Source of the DNA: Acidaminococcaceae bacterium
GTDB lineage: Bacteria > Bacillota > Negativicutes > Acidaminococcales > Acidaminococcaceae
Length of the DNA: 37,147 nt
Assembly: GCA_944390935.1 (NCBI GenBank)
Contig: CALXRU010000017.1
Location: 1 to 37,147, forward strand
Direction of reading: 5' to 3'
Both the position numbers and the translations under genes were made by a program. Below the pieces are notes generated by a model. It was not told the DNA's origin, made no database searches, and worked only from the letters and a program-made list of their open reading frames with translations. This document shows, one piece after another, positions 8,026 through 16,407 of the stretch; the stretch's first letter is position 1; every line of letters starts with the position of its first letter.

Positions 8026-9591
8026 TTATTTTTGTGCCACACGTACTTCAAACATGCGCTGCCACGGCAGATTAAACTGATAGCTGTCCACGGTTTCTTC
8101 CGTCATCAGCGGCGACGCGATGTTTTTAATTTCTTTGGTAATTAAATTTTCGGCAGCTACCAGCTGTTCACTGTTCAGGCCGCTGTTCGGCCAGTGGTTA
8201 GGCCAGATGAGTTCTGCCGATACCTTCATGCGCACGTTGGCCTGATAAGCCCAGTCGTCCAGATAACGGATATTCAGCAAATTATCCCTGCCTGCTTCCG
8301 TCATATCCGGCGCCAACAAGCCCTGCGAAAGCGCAAAGCCAATCGTGTTGCCTGCGGTGTTCCAACCGCCGTAAGCAGCGACGCTGTAAGCCTTATCCTG
8401 CGCAAACAGTTCTTTTACCAGCGCGTTATCCGCGCCGTTGCCGTAAGCAATATCGGCCACAGCCACAGGTTTGCCCTTATCTTCAAAATAATTCAGCTTT
8501 TTCATAAAGCGTTCCTGCTGCTTCGTTACTGTACCGTCGTTACTCGGCACAGAAGCCTCCAGCGTTACGCCGCTGGAAGGAGTATTCACCAGCAGCACCA
8601 TATCGGCGCGTTTCAAATATTTTGTCGGCCAGCCGCCGACAGCATGGATGTGCTCCTTAACGCTGACGTCTACCGGGTCATCCTCATAAGAAGGAATAGT
8701 ATCCTTGCCCTTGCCGTCACCGTAAGCGGCAAAAACAAAGGGAATTTCATAGCTTAAACGGTTGGCAGCGCGGTTCAGCAGCACCATGCCAAGTTGGTCG
8801 GCACCGGCAAAAAAGCGGATGCGTTCCTTCGGCAGCTCGCGCACAAGGATATCCATTTTGCGTGCTTCCTTATGTGCCTGCGAATACGGCGCCGTATCGT
8901 CGCGGCCGATTAACAAATAGTCAAAATCGCCGCTTTCCACGCCGTGCAGCAAAAGCTCGGTCATTTCAATGTTCAAGGCGCGGCGCTGCATATTATCGGA
9001 GCGTACTTCTGCCGGTATTTCCTGTAATAAGCGTTTTAATTCTTTGCGCTCGCGGCGGGTAATTTCTTTTAAATCTTCACGGTCTTCAAGCTCGCCCAGC
9101 TGAAAAATTTTGCTGCCCCACTCCGCATAATACGGCGGCTCTACCGGTGCGGCACTGGCGCGCGGCGAACGCATTATTGTTGTAAACACGTAAACCAGCG
9201 GGTTGCCGCCCAAATCTTTTAAATTTACCAGACGGTGCGCGCGTTCTTCCAGCACATCACGTTCAATATGGTGCGTGCGTGAATCAACCAGACCGCCGTA
9301 CAGCAGTGCGTCAGACGACACAATAACGGCGTTGGCCAGCGGCGCACGTTCAGCAAGCCATTCATACAATTTATCCGGGTCGCCGCTGTGCTCGTTGGAA
9401 GCAATGTATTCCTCCGGCGGTGTTTCCACATTCCAGCCTGCCGCCGCCATACTGTTGACGGAATATTCAAGGCACACAGGCCTGTTATCCAGCGGCACAA
9501 ATAAAATAGTGCCCCTGCCTGCGGCACCGGCAACGCTGAACGTGGATAAAAATAAAATAAAGCAGATAAATGCTGATAATTTTCGTAACAT
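8026..9591 (-). CDS. Exported DUF4127 family protein (copy 1)
   Basis: 521-residue extracytoplasmic protein of unknown function. The ATG at 9591 is favoured because AAAGGA lies 8 nt upstream; a TTG 6 bases earlier is too close to it. A signal peptide covers residues 1 to about 24 (ending GVAGAAG-like, SVAGAAG). The mature part shows family-wide blocks shared with copy 2 at 23877: VPLDNRPV, SSDALLYGGLVDSRTHH, MRSPRAS, VEPPYY, LIGRDDTAPYSQAH, GADQLGMVLLNRA, YGNGADN and GGWNTAGNTIGFALSQG, then DDWAYQ and a PWQRMFEV end. The many conserved Asp, Arg, His and Trp residues suggest an enzyme, but which reaction cannot be read from sequence. It lies upstream of pgi in a probable two-gene unit. Confidence 0.85.
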   Translation of the reverse strand: MLRKLSAFICFILFLSTFSVAGAAGRGTILFVPLDNRPVCLEYSVNSMAAAGWNVETPPEEYIASNEHSGDPDKLYEWLAERAPLANAVIVSSDALLYGGLVDSRTHHIERDVLEERAHRLVNLKDLGGNPLVYVFTTIMRSPRASAAPVEPPYYAEWGSKIFQLGELEDREDLKEITRRERKELKRLLQEIPAEVRSDNMQRRALNIEMTELLLHGVESGDFDYLLIGRDDTAPYSQAHKEARKMDILVRELPKERIRFFAGADQLGMVLLNRAANRLSYEIPFVFAAYGDGKGKDTIPSYEDDPVDVSVKEHIHAVGGWPTKYLKRADMVLLVNTPSSGVTLEASVPSNDGTVTKQQERFMKKLNYFEDKGKPVAVADIAYGNGADNALVKELFAQDKAYSVAAYGGWNTAGNTIGFALSQGLLAPDMTEAGRDNLLNIRYLDDWAYQANVRMKVSAELIWPNHWPNSGLNSEQLVAAENLITKEIKNIASPLMTEETVDSYQFNLPWQRMFEVRVAQK

Positions 9592-9611
9592 GGGCAAAAT
9601 CCTTTCGGGTT

Positions 9612-9672
9612 TTTTATAAAAAATCTCCTGCTGTAAAATTTACTATTCTAAGTTAAATTCTACAAGCAGGAG
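9612..9672 (-). terminator. Terminator of the amino acid ABC transporter operon
   Basis: On the minus strand CTCCTGCT (9672-9665) pairs with AGCAGGAG (9632-9625). The A/T-rich inner arms (GAATTTA/TAAATTT) extend the stem, and a T run (ATTTTTTAT) follows. Confidence 0.75.
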
Positions 9673-9695
9673 AAAAATCCTTTAATGTTTTTTAA

Positions 9696-10445
9696 TTATT
9701 TGCCTAAATTGAAACGGCTTAAGAAATCTTTGGTGCGCTGGTTTTTCGGCGCAGAGAAAATTTCTTCCGGGCTGCTTTCTTCGGCAACAACACCCTGGTC
9801 AATGAAAATTACACGCGAAGACACATCACGCGCAAATGCCATCTCGTGCGTTACAATAACCATCGTCAGGCCTTCGTCCGCCAGTTCTTTCATAACAGCA
9901 AGAACCTCGCCAACCATTTCCGGGTCAAGCGCGGAAGTAGGCTCATCCATCAGCAACACTTCCGGTTCCAGTGCCAGAGCACGGGCAATAGCAACGCGCT
10001 GTTTCTGGCCACCGCTGAGCTGGTGCGGTTTGGCGTTGATGTAGCTTGCCATGCCGACATGTTCAAGGTATTTCATCGCCGTGTTGCGGGCGGTTTCCTT
10101 ATCCTTGCCCAAAACCTTAACCTGGCCGACCATGCAGTTTTCCAGCACCGTCATATTGTTGAACAGATTAAACTGCTGGAACACCATACCTACTTTGGTA
10201 CGGTACAGCGGCAGGTTTTTAAAGGTTTCCAGTACGTTTTTGCCGCAGTAAGCAATAACGCCGTCCGTCGGCTGCTCCAAAAAGTTTACGCAGCGGATAA
10301 GCGTGGATTTGCCGCTGCCGGAAGGGCCGATAATGCAAACCACGTCACCTTTGTTGACATTAAAACTGATGCCTTTTAAAATTTCACGCTCGCCAAATTG
10401 TTTTTTCAAATCCTGAACGGACAACAGTAATTCTTTTTCTGCCAT
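9696..10445 (-). CDS. Polar amino acid ABC transporter, ATP-binding protein (GlnQ family)
   Basis: Cytoplasmic ATPase subunit of a polar-amino-acid uptake transporter. It is 249 residues, the usual length. It shows Walker [14 protein letters not shown], the Q-loop MVFQQFNLF, the signature [15 protein letters not shown], Walker [13 protein letters not shown] and the H-loop IVTHEM. The start ATG lies 5 nt after the permease stop; the ribosome site AAAGGA is inside the permease's last codons, 11 nt from the ATG, which suggests translational coupling. It is last gene of the binding protein-permease-ATPase operon. Family (PAAT/GlnQ) is certain. The substrate is not readable from this subunit, so no symbol is given. 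Confidence 0.94.
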   Translation of the reverse strand: MAEKELLLSVQDLKKQFGEREILKGISFNVNKGDVVCIIGPSGSGKSTLIRCVNFLEQPTDGVIAYCGKNVLETFKNLPLYRTKVGMVFQQFNLFNNMTVLENCMVGQVKVLGKDKETARNTAMKYLEHVGMASYINAKPHQLSGGQKQRVAIARALALEPEVLLMDEPTSALDPEMVGEVLAVMKELADEGLTMVIVTHEMAFARDVSSRVIFIDQGVVAEESSPEEIFSAPKNQRTKDFLSRFNLGK

Positions 10446-10450
10446 TTCTG

Positions 10451-11245
10451 TTACCGTCCTTTCTTGTTAGTTACCTGAAAATGTCCGCACGGGTCAGCCA
10501 TCGGGTCATATTCCACCAGCTGATAATCCTTCGGGCCGTCCATTTTGCTTTCCAGCCAGCGCAGAATGCGGGAAGCCGTAAAAGTCATAATGAAGTAAAT
10601 AATGCAGGTAATAAAGAAAATTTCAAAATATCTGTAATACACGCCCGCAGCCGATTTAGAAGCAAAATACAGCTCGGTTACGGAAATTACGTTCAATACG
10701 GAAGTATCTTTAATATTGATAATCAGGTTGTTGCCAATCTGCGGCATGATGTTGCGCAATGCCTGCGGCAGAACTACAAAACGCATCGTCTGGAAATGGT
10801 CCATACCGATAGCAACGGCAGCCTCACGCTGGCCTGCATCGATGGATTCAATACCGCCGCGCACGGTTTCCGCCATGTAAGCGCCGGTGTTAATGGAAAC
10901 AACAAGAAAACCGGCAAACATTGCCGACATATCAATATCAAACAGGCTCATCGCACCATAATATACAACCATTGCCTGTACTATCATTGGTGTACCGCGA
11001 AAAATTTCAACGTAAGAAGATAAAACCGCTTTTACCCCTCGGATAAGCGAGTTTTTAAAACAGCCTGCATTCGGGTCTTCAGGTATCGTCTGCACAATAC
11101 CAACGGCAAGGCCGATTACGCAGCCGATAAAAGTGCCGACCAGCGCAAGCAGCAATGTAACGCCGGCACCCTGAATCAGTACGCCGCCATATTCGTTAAG
11201 TAAAAATACTACCCACGAAAAGAAAGAATCGGGCATAGTAGCCAT
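10451..11245 (-). CDS. Polar amino acid ABC transporter permease (HisM/GlnP family)
   Basis: Inner-membrane permease of 264 residues. Hydrophobic segments are visible at about 19-42 ([20 protein letters not shown]), 95-125 and 215-240. The EAA loop that docks the ATPase is [21 protein letters not shown], and the [16 protein letters not shown] block that follows is typical of His/Gln/Glu-type permeases. The start ATG has TTAGGTGGT 5 nt upstream. A single permease gene implies a homodimeric channel. It lies between the binding-protein gene, 98 nt upstream across a hairpin, and the ATPase gene. Confidence 0.93.
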   Translation of the reverse strand: MATMPDSFFSWVVFLLNEYGGVLIQGAGVTLLLALVGTFIGCVIGLAVGIVQTIPEDPNAGCFKNSLIRGVKAVLSSYVEIFRGTPMIVQAMVVYYGAMSLFDIDMSAMFAGFLVVSINTGAYMAETVRGGIESIDAGQREAAVAIGMDHFQTMRFVVLPQALRNIMPQIGNNLIINIKDTSVLNVISVTELYFASKSAAGVYYRYFEIFFITCIIYFIMTFTASRILRWLESKMDGPKDYQLVEYDPMADPCGHFQVTNKKGR

Positions 11246-11297
11246 AATTTACCACCTAACATTCAGTCATTTATACAAACAAAATAAATATGGAAAT

Positions 11298-11323
11298 AAG
11301 GGGACGGCCTGTACCGCCCCCTT
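11298..11323 (-). promoter_or_regulatory. Intercistronic hairpin between binding protein and permease genes
   Basis: AAGGGGACGG (11298-11307) can pair with CCGCCCCCTT (11314-11323) with one mismatch. No strong T run follows on the minus strand. Such a hairpin could stabilise the upstream binding-protein mRNA or cause partial termination, giving more binding protein than membrane parts. This role is inferred from position. Confidence 0.55.
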
Positions 11324-11343
11324 AACAGACAAACTTCAAGCTA

Positions 11344-12183
11344 TTATTTTGCCAACGGCTGTTTCTGGATAGCTTCATCCATCATTTTATCAAAGTCGGC
11401 AGGAGTCATGTTGCCAAGTACGGCATCCATAGCGTCTTTCAGTTCTTTATTGCCTTTTTTGATGGCAATGCCGATTTCAACATCTTCTTTGGAAGTTTTG
11501 AAACCTTTTTCTTCGGAGAACTGGAGAACGGTCAGTTCAGGGTTAGCAAATGCCGCTGCTTTTGCAGTCGGGATATCGGTAACAATCAGGTTGCATTTGC
11601 CGGAGGTAAGAGCAACAATCATGCCCGGTACATTGTCGATAGCAGGCAGTTTGTTAACTTCCGGAACCTGGTCAATCTGGTCGTACCAGATGGTGTTCAG
11701 CTGGCTGGTAGCGGTTGCGCCGCGCAGTTCTTCAACGCTGGTTGCCTGAGCCTGCGGGGTATCTTTTCTAACCAGTGCTACAACATTTGCATAATAATAC
11801 GGTTTAGTAAAGTCAACGGACTGTTTACGTTCGGAAGTAATGGACATACCGGCGATAGCAGCGTCAATTTTGCCGCTTACAACTGCCGGAGCAAGGCCGT
11901 CCCATTCAATTTTCTGGATTTCGAGCTCAGCGCCCATGGAATCAGCCAGTTTTTTAGCCATCATTACGTCATAACCGTAAGCATATTCTTCGGTGCCGGC
12001 AATTTTAACAGCGCCGCCTTCGGAAGAAGTCTGGGACCAGTTATACGGAGCGTAAGCACATTCCATACCAACTTTTAATACTTTTTTATCACTTTTTTCG
12101 TCGCCGCCGCAGCCTGCGGTGAAAATCATGGAGGCTGCCATTACGCCGGCAACAGCACATAAAGCTAATTTTCTTAAATTCAT
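11344..12183 (-). CDS. Amino acid ABC transporter substrate-binding lipoprotein
   Basis: Extracytoplasmic solute receptor of 279 residues, tethered to the membrane. The signal peptide ends in the lipobox FTAGC with the lipidated Cys at residue 25. The mature part is a family 3 binding protein (SBP_bac_3): KVGMECAYAPYNW near the start of the fold, GYDVMMAKKLA, EWDGLAPAVVSGKIDAAIAGMSIT and R(K)QSVDFTKPYY, which are the ligand-pocket blocks. The start at 12183 is chosen because AGGAAGGTG lies 9 nt upstream; an in-frame GTG further upstream overlaps that ribosome site. It is first gene of the transporter operon, under the promoter at 12226-12254. The substrate is probably a polar or basic amino acid but is not determined. 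Confidence 0.92.
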   Translation of the reverse strand: MNLRKLALCAVAGVMAASMIFTAGCGGDEKSDKKVLKVGMECAYAPYNWSQTSSEGGAVKIAGTEEYAYGYDVMMAKKLADSMGAELEIQKIEWDGLAPAVVSGKIDAAIAGMSITSERKQSVDFTKPYYYANVVALVRKDTPQAQATSVEELRGATATSQLNTIWYDQIDQVPEVNKLPAIDNVPGMIVALTSGKCNLIVTDIPTAKAAAFANPELTVLQFSEEKGFKTSKEDVEIGIAIKKGNKELKDAMDAVLGNMTPADFDKMMDEAIQKQPLAK

Positions 12184-12225
12184 ATCAAACAGCACCTTCC
12201 TAATAAAATTAAAACTACAAAGTTA

Positions 12226-12254
12226 ATTTTACCTTTTGATTACAGATATGTCAA
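12226..12254 (-). promoter_or_regulatory. Promoter of the amino acid ABC transporter operon
   Basis: Minus-strand TTGACA (12254-12249), 17-bp spacer, TAAAAT (12231-12226). The predicted start is about 40 nt upstream of the binding-protein ATG. Confidence 0.75.
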
Positions 12255-12286
12255 TTGCATAAAAGCAGATTTACATATTTTATCTG

Positions 12287-13798
12287 TTATTTTACGTAAT
12301 TATTCATGGTGTTGTCTTTAAGTACAACGTCATGTGCGCCGCCTTCAACGATGGAAGTTGCGGATACCAGGGTAATTTTTGCTTTAGCCTGTAATTCAGG
12401 AATATTCAGCGCGCCGCAGTTGCACATGGTGGAACGTACTTTGTTCAGGGTCAGGTTTACGTTATCCTTCAGGCTGCCTGCATACGGAACGTAGGAGTCA
12501 ACGCCTTCTTCAAAGGACAGTTTCTGAGCGCCGCCGAGGTCATAACGCTGCCAGTTGCGGGCACGGTTGCTGCCTTCGCCCCAGTACTCTTTCATGTAGT
12601 TGCCGTTGATGTTGACTTTGTTGGTCGGGCTTTCATCAAAACGTGCAAAGTAACGGCCCAGCATCAGGAAGTCTGCGCCCATGGCAAGAGCAAGGGTCAT
12701 GTGGTAATCGTAAACAATACCGCCGTCGGAGCAGATAGGCACATAAATGCCGGTTTCTTTATAATATTCATCACGTGCTTTGGCAACTTCAATTACTGCG
12801 GTTGCCTGGCCGCGGCCGATACCTTTCTGTTCGCGGGTAATGCAGATGGAGCCGCCGCCGATACCGACTTTAACGAAGTCAGCGCCGCATTCAGCCAGGA
12901 AACGGAAGCCTGCTGCGTCAACAACATTGCCTGCGCCTACTTTTACGCTGTCGCCGTAATGTTCGCGAATCCATGCCAGCGTAATTTTCTGCCATTCGCT
13001 GTAACCTTCGGAGGAGTCGATGCAAAGTACGTCAACGCCTGCGTTAACCAGTGCCGGTACACGTTCAGCATAGTCGCGGGTGTTAATACCTGCACCTACA
13101 ATGTGGCGTTTTTTGCTGTCCAGCAGTTCCAACGGATATTCTTTATGGGTAGCATAGTCTTTGCGGAATACCATGTACAGCAGGCGGCCTTCAGCGTCGA
13201 TAATCGGCAGGGTGTTCAGTTTGTGTTCCCAGATGATGTCGTTAGCTTCCTGCAAAGTGGTTTCTGCCGGAGCGGTAATCATTTCGCTGATCGGGGTCAT
13301 GAATTCTTTAACTTTGGTGTTCAGGTCCATGCGGCTTACGCGGTAGTCACGGCTGGTAACAATGCCTTCCAGTTTGCCGTTAACGGTGCCGTCGCTGGTA
13401 ACAGCAACAGTGCTGTGGCCGGTTTTTTCTTTCAAAGCAAGGATATCTGCCAGAGTGCTGTCCGGGCGGATGTTGGAATCGCTGCTTACAAAACCTGCAC
13501 GGTGAGTTTTAACTCTTTCAACCATAGCTGCTTCGTCTTCAATGGACTGAGAGCCGTAAATGAAGGAAATGCCGCCTTCTTTGGAAAGGGCAACCGCCAT
13601 TTTATCGTCGGAAACGGACTGCATGATAGCGGAAACCAGAGGAATGTTCATGGTGATAGCCGGTTCTTCGCCTTTTCTGAATTTAACCAGCGGAGTTCTC
13701 AAATCAACATTAGCCGGAACACATTCGCTGGAAGAATAACCGGGTACTAAAAGATATTCACTAAAAGTATGTGCGGGTTCGTCGTAATAAAATGCCAT
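12287..13798 (-). CDS. guaB: IMP dehydrogenase, Tritrichomonas foetus-like type
   Basis: Oxidises IMP to XMP with NAD, the first committed step to GMP. From the ATG at 13798 (AAAGGA 9 nt upstream) the product has 503 residues; longer frames to 13858 lack a ribosome site. It is a TIM barrel with two CBS motifs inserted at about residues 105-225. The catalytic loop [18 protein letters not shown] places the nucleophilic Cys at residue 319, and NWQRYD places the flap Arg-Tyr pair at 418-419. As I recall the protist literature, these are the residue numbers of the T. foetus enzyme. The usual bacterial loop SICTTR is replaced. The gene follows purD on the same strand behind a terminator. I see no convincing separate promoter in the 90-bp gap. 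Confidence 0.95.
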   Translation of the reverse strand: MAFYYDEPAHTFSEYLLVPGYSSSECVPANVDLRTPLVKFRKGEEPAITMNIPLVSAIMQSVSDDKMAVALSKEGGISFIYGSQSIEDEAAMVERVKTHRAGFVSSDSNIRPDSTLADILALKEKTGHSTVAVTSDGTVNGKLEGIVTSRDYRVSRMDLNTKVKEFMTPISEMITAPAETTLQEANDIIWEHKLNTLPIIDAEGRLLYMVFRKDYATHKEYPLELLDSKKRHIVGAGINTRDYAERVPALVNAGVDVLCIDSSEGYSEWQKITLAWIREHYGDSVKVGAGNVVDAAGFRFLAECGADFVKVGIGGGSICITREQKGIGRGQATAVIEVAKARDEYYKETGIYVPICSDGGIVYDYHMTLALAMGADFLMLGRYFARFDESPTNKVNINGNYMKEYWGEGSNRARNWQRYDLGGAQKLSFEEGVDSYVPYAGSLKDNVNLTLNKVRSTMCNCGALNIPELQAKAKITLVSATSIVEGGAHDVVLKDNTMNNYVK

Positions 13799-13857
13799 TT
13801 TCATCCATCCTTTGCTTAAAATTTTTATGTTTTTTTTATTTAATAACTGCGTATACA

Positions 13858-13885
13858 AAATGTCCCCGCTGGTGCAGGGACATTT
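13858..13885 (-). terminator. Terminator at the end of the pur operon
   Basis: AAATGTCCC (13858-13866) pairs with GGGACATTT (13877-13885). On the minus strand it starts 4 nt after the purD stop, and on that strand the following sequence is TTTTGTATAC, a short T run, so read-through into guaB is possible. Confidence 0.7.
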
Positions 13886-13888
13886 ATT

Positions 13889-15169
13889 TTATTTTTTAAG
13901 TGCGCGCCACGCGATATCCTTGCGGTACTGCATATCCGTAAAGCTGATGAGGCTTACTGCTTTATAAGCGCGCTCCTGCGCTTCGGCGATATCTTTGCCG
14001 CTTGCAGTTACGCCAAGTACGCGTCCGCCTGCCGTTACCACGCTGCCGTCGCTGATTTTCGTTCCGGCGTGGAATACAACGGTGTCCGGCAATGCGCCTG
14101 CTTTATCCAGCCCGCTGATGGGATAGCCGTTTTTGTAGCTTTCAGGGTAGCCGCCGGAAGCCAGCACAACGCAGACGGTTGCTTTATCCTTCCAGCCGAT
14201 GTCTAACTTATCCAGCCCGCCGGTTGCACAGGCCAGCATAATTTCTGCCAGGTCGCCGTCTAAAAGCGGCAGCACAACCTGCGTTTCCGGGTCGCCGAAG
14301 CGGCAGTTAAATTCAACAACCTTTACTTCGTCGCCGCAAACCATCAATCCGGCATACAGGCAGCCTTTATACGGCATGCCTTCTGCTTTCATGGCAGCTA
14401 CAATGGGTTTTAAAATCTTTTCAACAGCACGCAGGCGTAAAATATCGGTTAAAACCGGAGCCGGTGCATAAGTGCCCATGCCGCCGGTATTAGGCCCTTT
14501 ATCGCCGTCAAAGGCGCGTTTGTGGTCCTGCGAAGCAATCATCGGCACAATGTGCTCGCCGTCGGTAAAGGCCAAAAGCGATGCTTCCTCGCCCTGCATA
14601 AATTCTTCGATGACAACGCGTGCGCCCGCGCCGCCGAATTTATGCTGCTCGCCCATCATTTCGTCAATGGCTTCCAGCGCTTCGGCTTCCGTCATGGCAA
14701 CAACTACGCCCTTGCCTGCCGCAAGCCCGTCAGCCTTAATAACAATCGGCGCGCCTTTTTCTTTAACATAGGCTTTAGCGGTTTCAATATCCTCGCAAAC
14801 TTTAAAGAATGCGGTCGGGATATCGTATTTAGCCATAATGTTTTTGGCAAAAGCCTTGCTGCCTTCAAGCTGCGCAGCCGCTTTGGAAGGGCCGAACACG
14901 GCCAGCCCGCGGGATGCAAAAACATCGGCAATGCCTGCAACCAAAGTTGCTTCCGGGCCAACAACGGTCAAATCAATACCGTGTTCTTCGGCAAAATCTG
15001 CCACAGCATCAAGGTCGTTTAAATTAAGTTCAACACATTCGCATTTTTCAACAGCGGCAATGCCGGGGTTGCCGGGCGCAGCCCAGATTTTTTCAACCTG
15101 CGCGCTCTGTGCCAGCTTCCACGCCAGTGCGTGTTCGCGTCCGCCGCCTCCAATCAGTAATATCTGCAT
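13889..15169 (-). CDS. purD: Phosphoribosylamine-glycine ligase
   Basis: ATP-grasp enzyme for the second purine step: phosphoribosylamine + glycine + ATP to GAR. At 426 residues it has normal length. The N-terminal Rossmann-like domain starts LLIGGGGREHALAWKLA. GPSKAAAQLEGSKAFAK begins the ATP-grasp part, followed by VIKADGLAAGKGVVVA, the family signature FNCRFGDPETQ (the FGDPE block), and a C-terminal domain ending in a Lys pair. The ATG is preceded by AAGGAGAAGCATT. It starts 11 nt after the stop of the purH cyclohydrolase gene and is the last gene before the operon terminator. Confidence 0.96.
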   Translation of the reverse strand: MQILLIGGGGREHALAWKLAQSAQVEKIWAAPGNPGIAAVEKCECVELNLNDLDAVADFAEEHGIDLTVVGPEATLVAGIADVFASRGLAVFGPSKAAAQLEGSKAFAKNIMAKYDIPTAFFKVCEDIETAKAYVKEKGAPIVIKADGLAAGKGVVVAMTEAEALEAIDEMMGEQHKFGGAGARVVIEEFMQGEEASLLAFTDGEHIVPMIASQDHKRAFDGDKGPNTGGMGTYAPAPVLTDILRLRAVEKILKPIVAAMKAEGMPYKGCLYAGLMVCGDEVKVVEFNCRFGDPETQVVLPLLDGDLAEIMLACATGGLDKLDIGWKDKATVCVVLASGGYPESYKNGYPISGLDKAGALPDTVVFHAGTKISDGSVVTAGGRVLGVTASGKDIAEAQERAYKAVSLISFTDMQYRKDIAWRALKK

Positions 15170-15180
15170 AATGCTTCTCC

Positions 15181-15780
15181 TTATTTGCCTTCGGCAAGCT
15201 GCTTGGTCAGGTAAGCAGTAATTGCAGCGTCATATTCGGAAGTATGCGCAAAGGCTTCTTTAGCCAGCGTTTTGCGGGTTACGATATCAGCGTCGCCATG
15301 TTGTTGTAACATAGCAATCAGGCTGGTGTAACGCGCCGGGTTGGTAATGATGATAACATCGCGGAAGTTTTTGGCTGCCGCCCTTACCATTGCCGGACCG
15401 CCGATATCAATGTTTTCGATTGCTTCGGCTTCGGTTACGCCGGGTTTGGCAATCGTTTCACGGAACGGATAGAGGTTAACAACAACTAAATCAATCGGTT
15501 TAATGCCGTGTTCTTCCATGGCTTTAACATGTTCCGGGTTGCTGCGCACGGCTAAAATGCCGCCGTGGATTTTCGGGTTCAGGGTTTTAACCCTGCCGTC
15601 CATAATTTCCGGGAAACCGGTTACGTCGCTGACATAGGTTACGGGGATGCCTGCTTCCTGCAAAGCCTTCATCGTGCCGCCGGTGGAAATAATTTCCACG
15701 CCGATGTCATGCAAAAACTGTGCCAGTTTAACAATGCCTGTTTTGTCCGATACGCTTAAAAGCGCTCTTTTTATTCTCAT
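15181..15780 (-). CDS. purH: IMP cyclohydrolase, standalone PurH N-terminal domain
   Basis: Closes FAICAR to IMP, the last step of purine synthesis. Only 199 residues are present. They match the MGS-like cyclohydrolase domain of bifunctional PurH from its first residue ([13 protein letters not shown]) through [44 protein letters not shown] and the domain end ([11 protein letters not shown]). A clean stop then follows, and purD begins 11 nt on with its own SD. The roughly 300-residue AICAR transformylase domain of normal PurH is absent here, and no remnant of it is visible. A tidy end at the domain border with tight operon spacing argues for a genuine single-domain gene. The formyltransferase step must be encoded elsewhere. 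Confidence 0.9.
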   Translation of the reverse strand: MRIKRALLSVSDKTGIVKLAQFLHDIGVEIISTGGTMKALQEAGIPVTYVSDVTGFPEIMDGRVKTLNPKIHGGILAVRSNPEHVKAMEEHGIKPIDLVVVNLYPFRETIAKPGVTEAEAIENIDIGGPAMVRAAAKNFRDVIIITNPARYTSLIAMLQQHGDADIVTRKTLAKEAFAHTSEYDAAITAYLTKQLAEGK

Positions 15781-15786
15781 GTTCCT

Positions 15787-16407
15787 TCACCTCTCAGCCG
15801 GAAGCACTTTAACGTGCCTTCCTTCTATTTGCAGCCTGCCTTCGCTCCACAAGCGTACAGCTTCGGGCAGCGCTTTATGCTCCTGTTCCAAAATCCTGTC
15901 TGCCAGAGTGTCATGCGTGTCGTCGTCCAGCACCGGCACTGCCTTTTGCAGGATAATCGGGCCGCTGTCCGTGCCCTCGTCCACAAAATGCACCGTGCAG
16001 CCGGCAATTTTAACGCCGTAGTTAAGAGCCTGCCCCTGTCCGTCAAGGCCGGGGAAGCTCGGCAAAAGAGCCGGATGGATGTTGACGATTTTATGGTGCC
16101 AGTGCCCTACAAACACCGGGCTTAAAATACGCATAAAACCTGCCAGCACAACAAGTTCCGCACCGGCGTCCTCCAGCGCGGCAGTAATTTTATTTTCAAA
16201 TTCTTCTTTGGACGCACATTCCTTACGCTCCACAGCAACGGTTTTAATACCGGCTTTTGCGGCGCGTTCCAAAGCAAAGGCATCCTTTTTATCGCTGATA
16301 ACAACGGTAATTTCCACGTTAAGCGTACCGGCGGCAATTTCGTCCATCAGGGCCTGCAAATTGCTGCCCCTGCCGCTTACCAGCACGCCGATTTTGCGCT
16401 TATTCAC
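15787..16407 (-). CDS. purN: Phosphoribosylglycinamide formyltransferase (GART)
   Basis: Transfers a formyl group from 10-formyl-THF to GAR, the third purine step. It is 206 residues. Visible are the N-terminal VLVSGRGSNLQALMD, the catalytic Asn-His in VNIHPALLPSFPG, GCTVHFVDEGTDSGPII with the catalytic Asp, and the usual LADRILEQEH region. The start is taken as the GTG at 16407, 8 nt after AAAGGCGG and overlapping the end of purM by 8 bases. A TTG one codon upstream is the only close alternative. The overlap indicates translational coupling with purM. Confidence 0.95.
   Translation of the reverse strand: MNKRKIGVLVSGRGSNLQALMDEIAAGTLNVEITVVISDKKDAFALERAAKAGIKTVAVERKECASKEEFENKITAALEDAGAELVVLAGFMRILSPVFVGHWHHKIVNIHPALLPSFPGLDGQGQALNYGVKIAGCTVHFVDEGTDSGPIILQKAVPVLDDDTHDTLADRILEQEHKALPEAVRLWSEGRLQIEGRHVKVLPAER

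Noticed and set aside
12701..13750. A 349-codon plus-strand frame opposite guaB
   Set aside because: Its Phe/Asn/Ala-rich composition mirrors the antisense of guaB, and it has no ribosome site or known domain.
13799..13888. A purine riboswitch upstream of guaB
   Set aside because: The 90-bp gap contains only the purD terminator hairpin, an AT-rich stretch and the ribosome site. The conserved loop sequences of a purine aptamer are not present.
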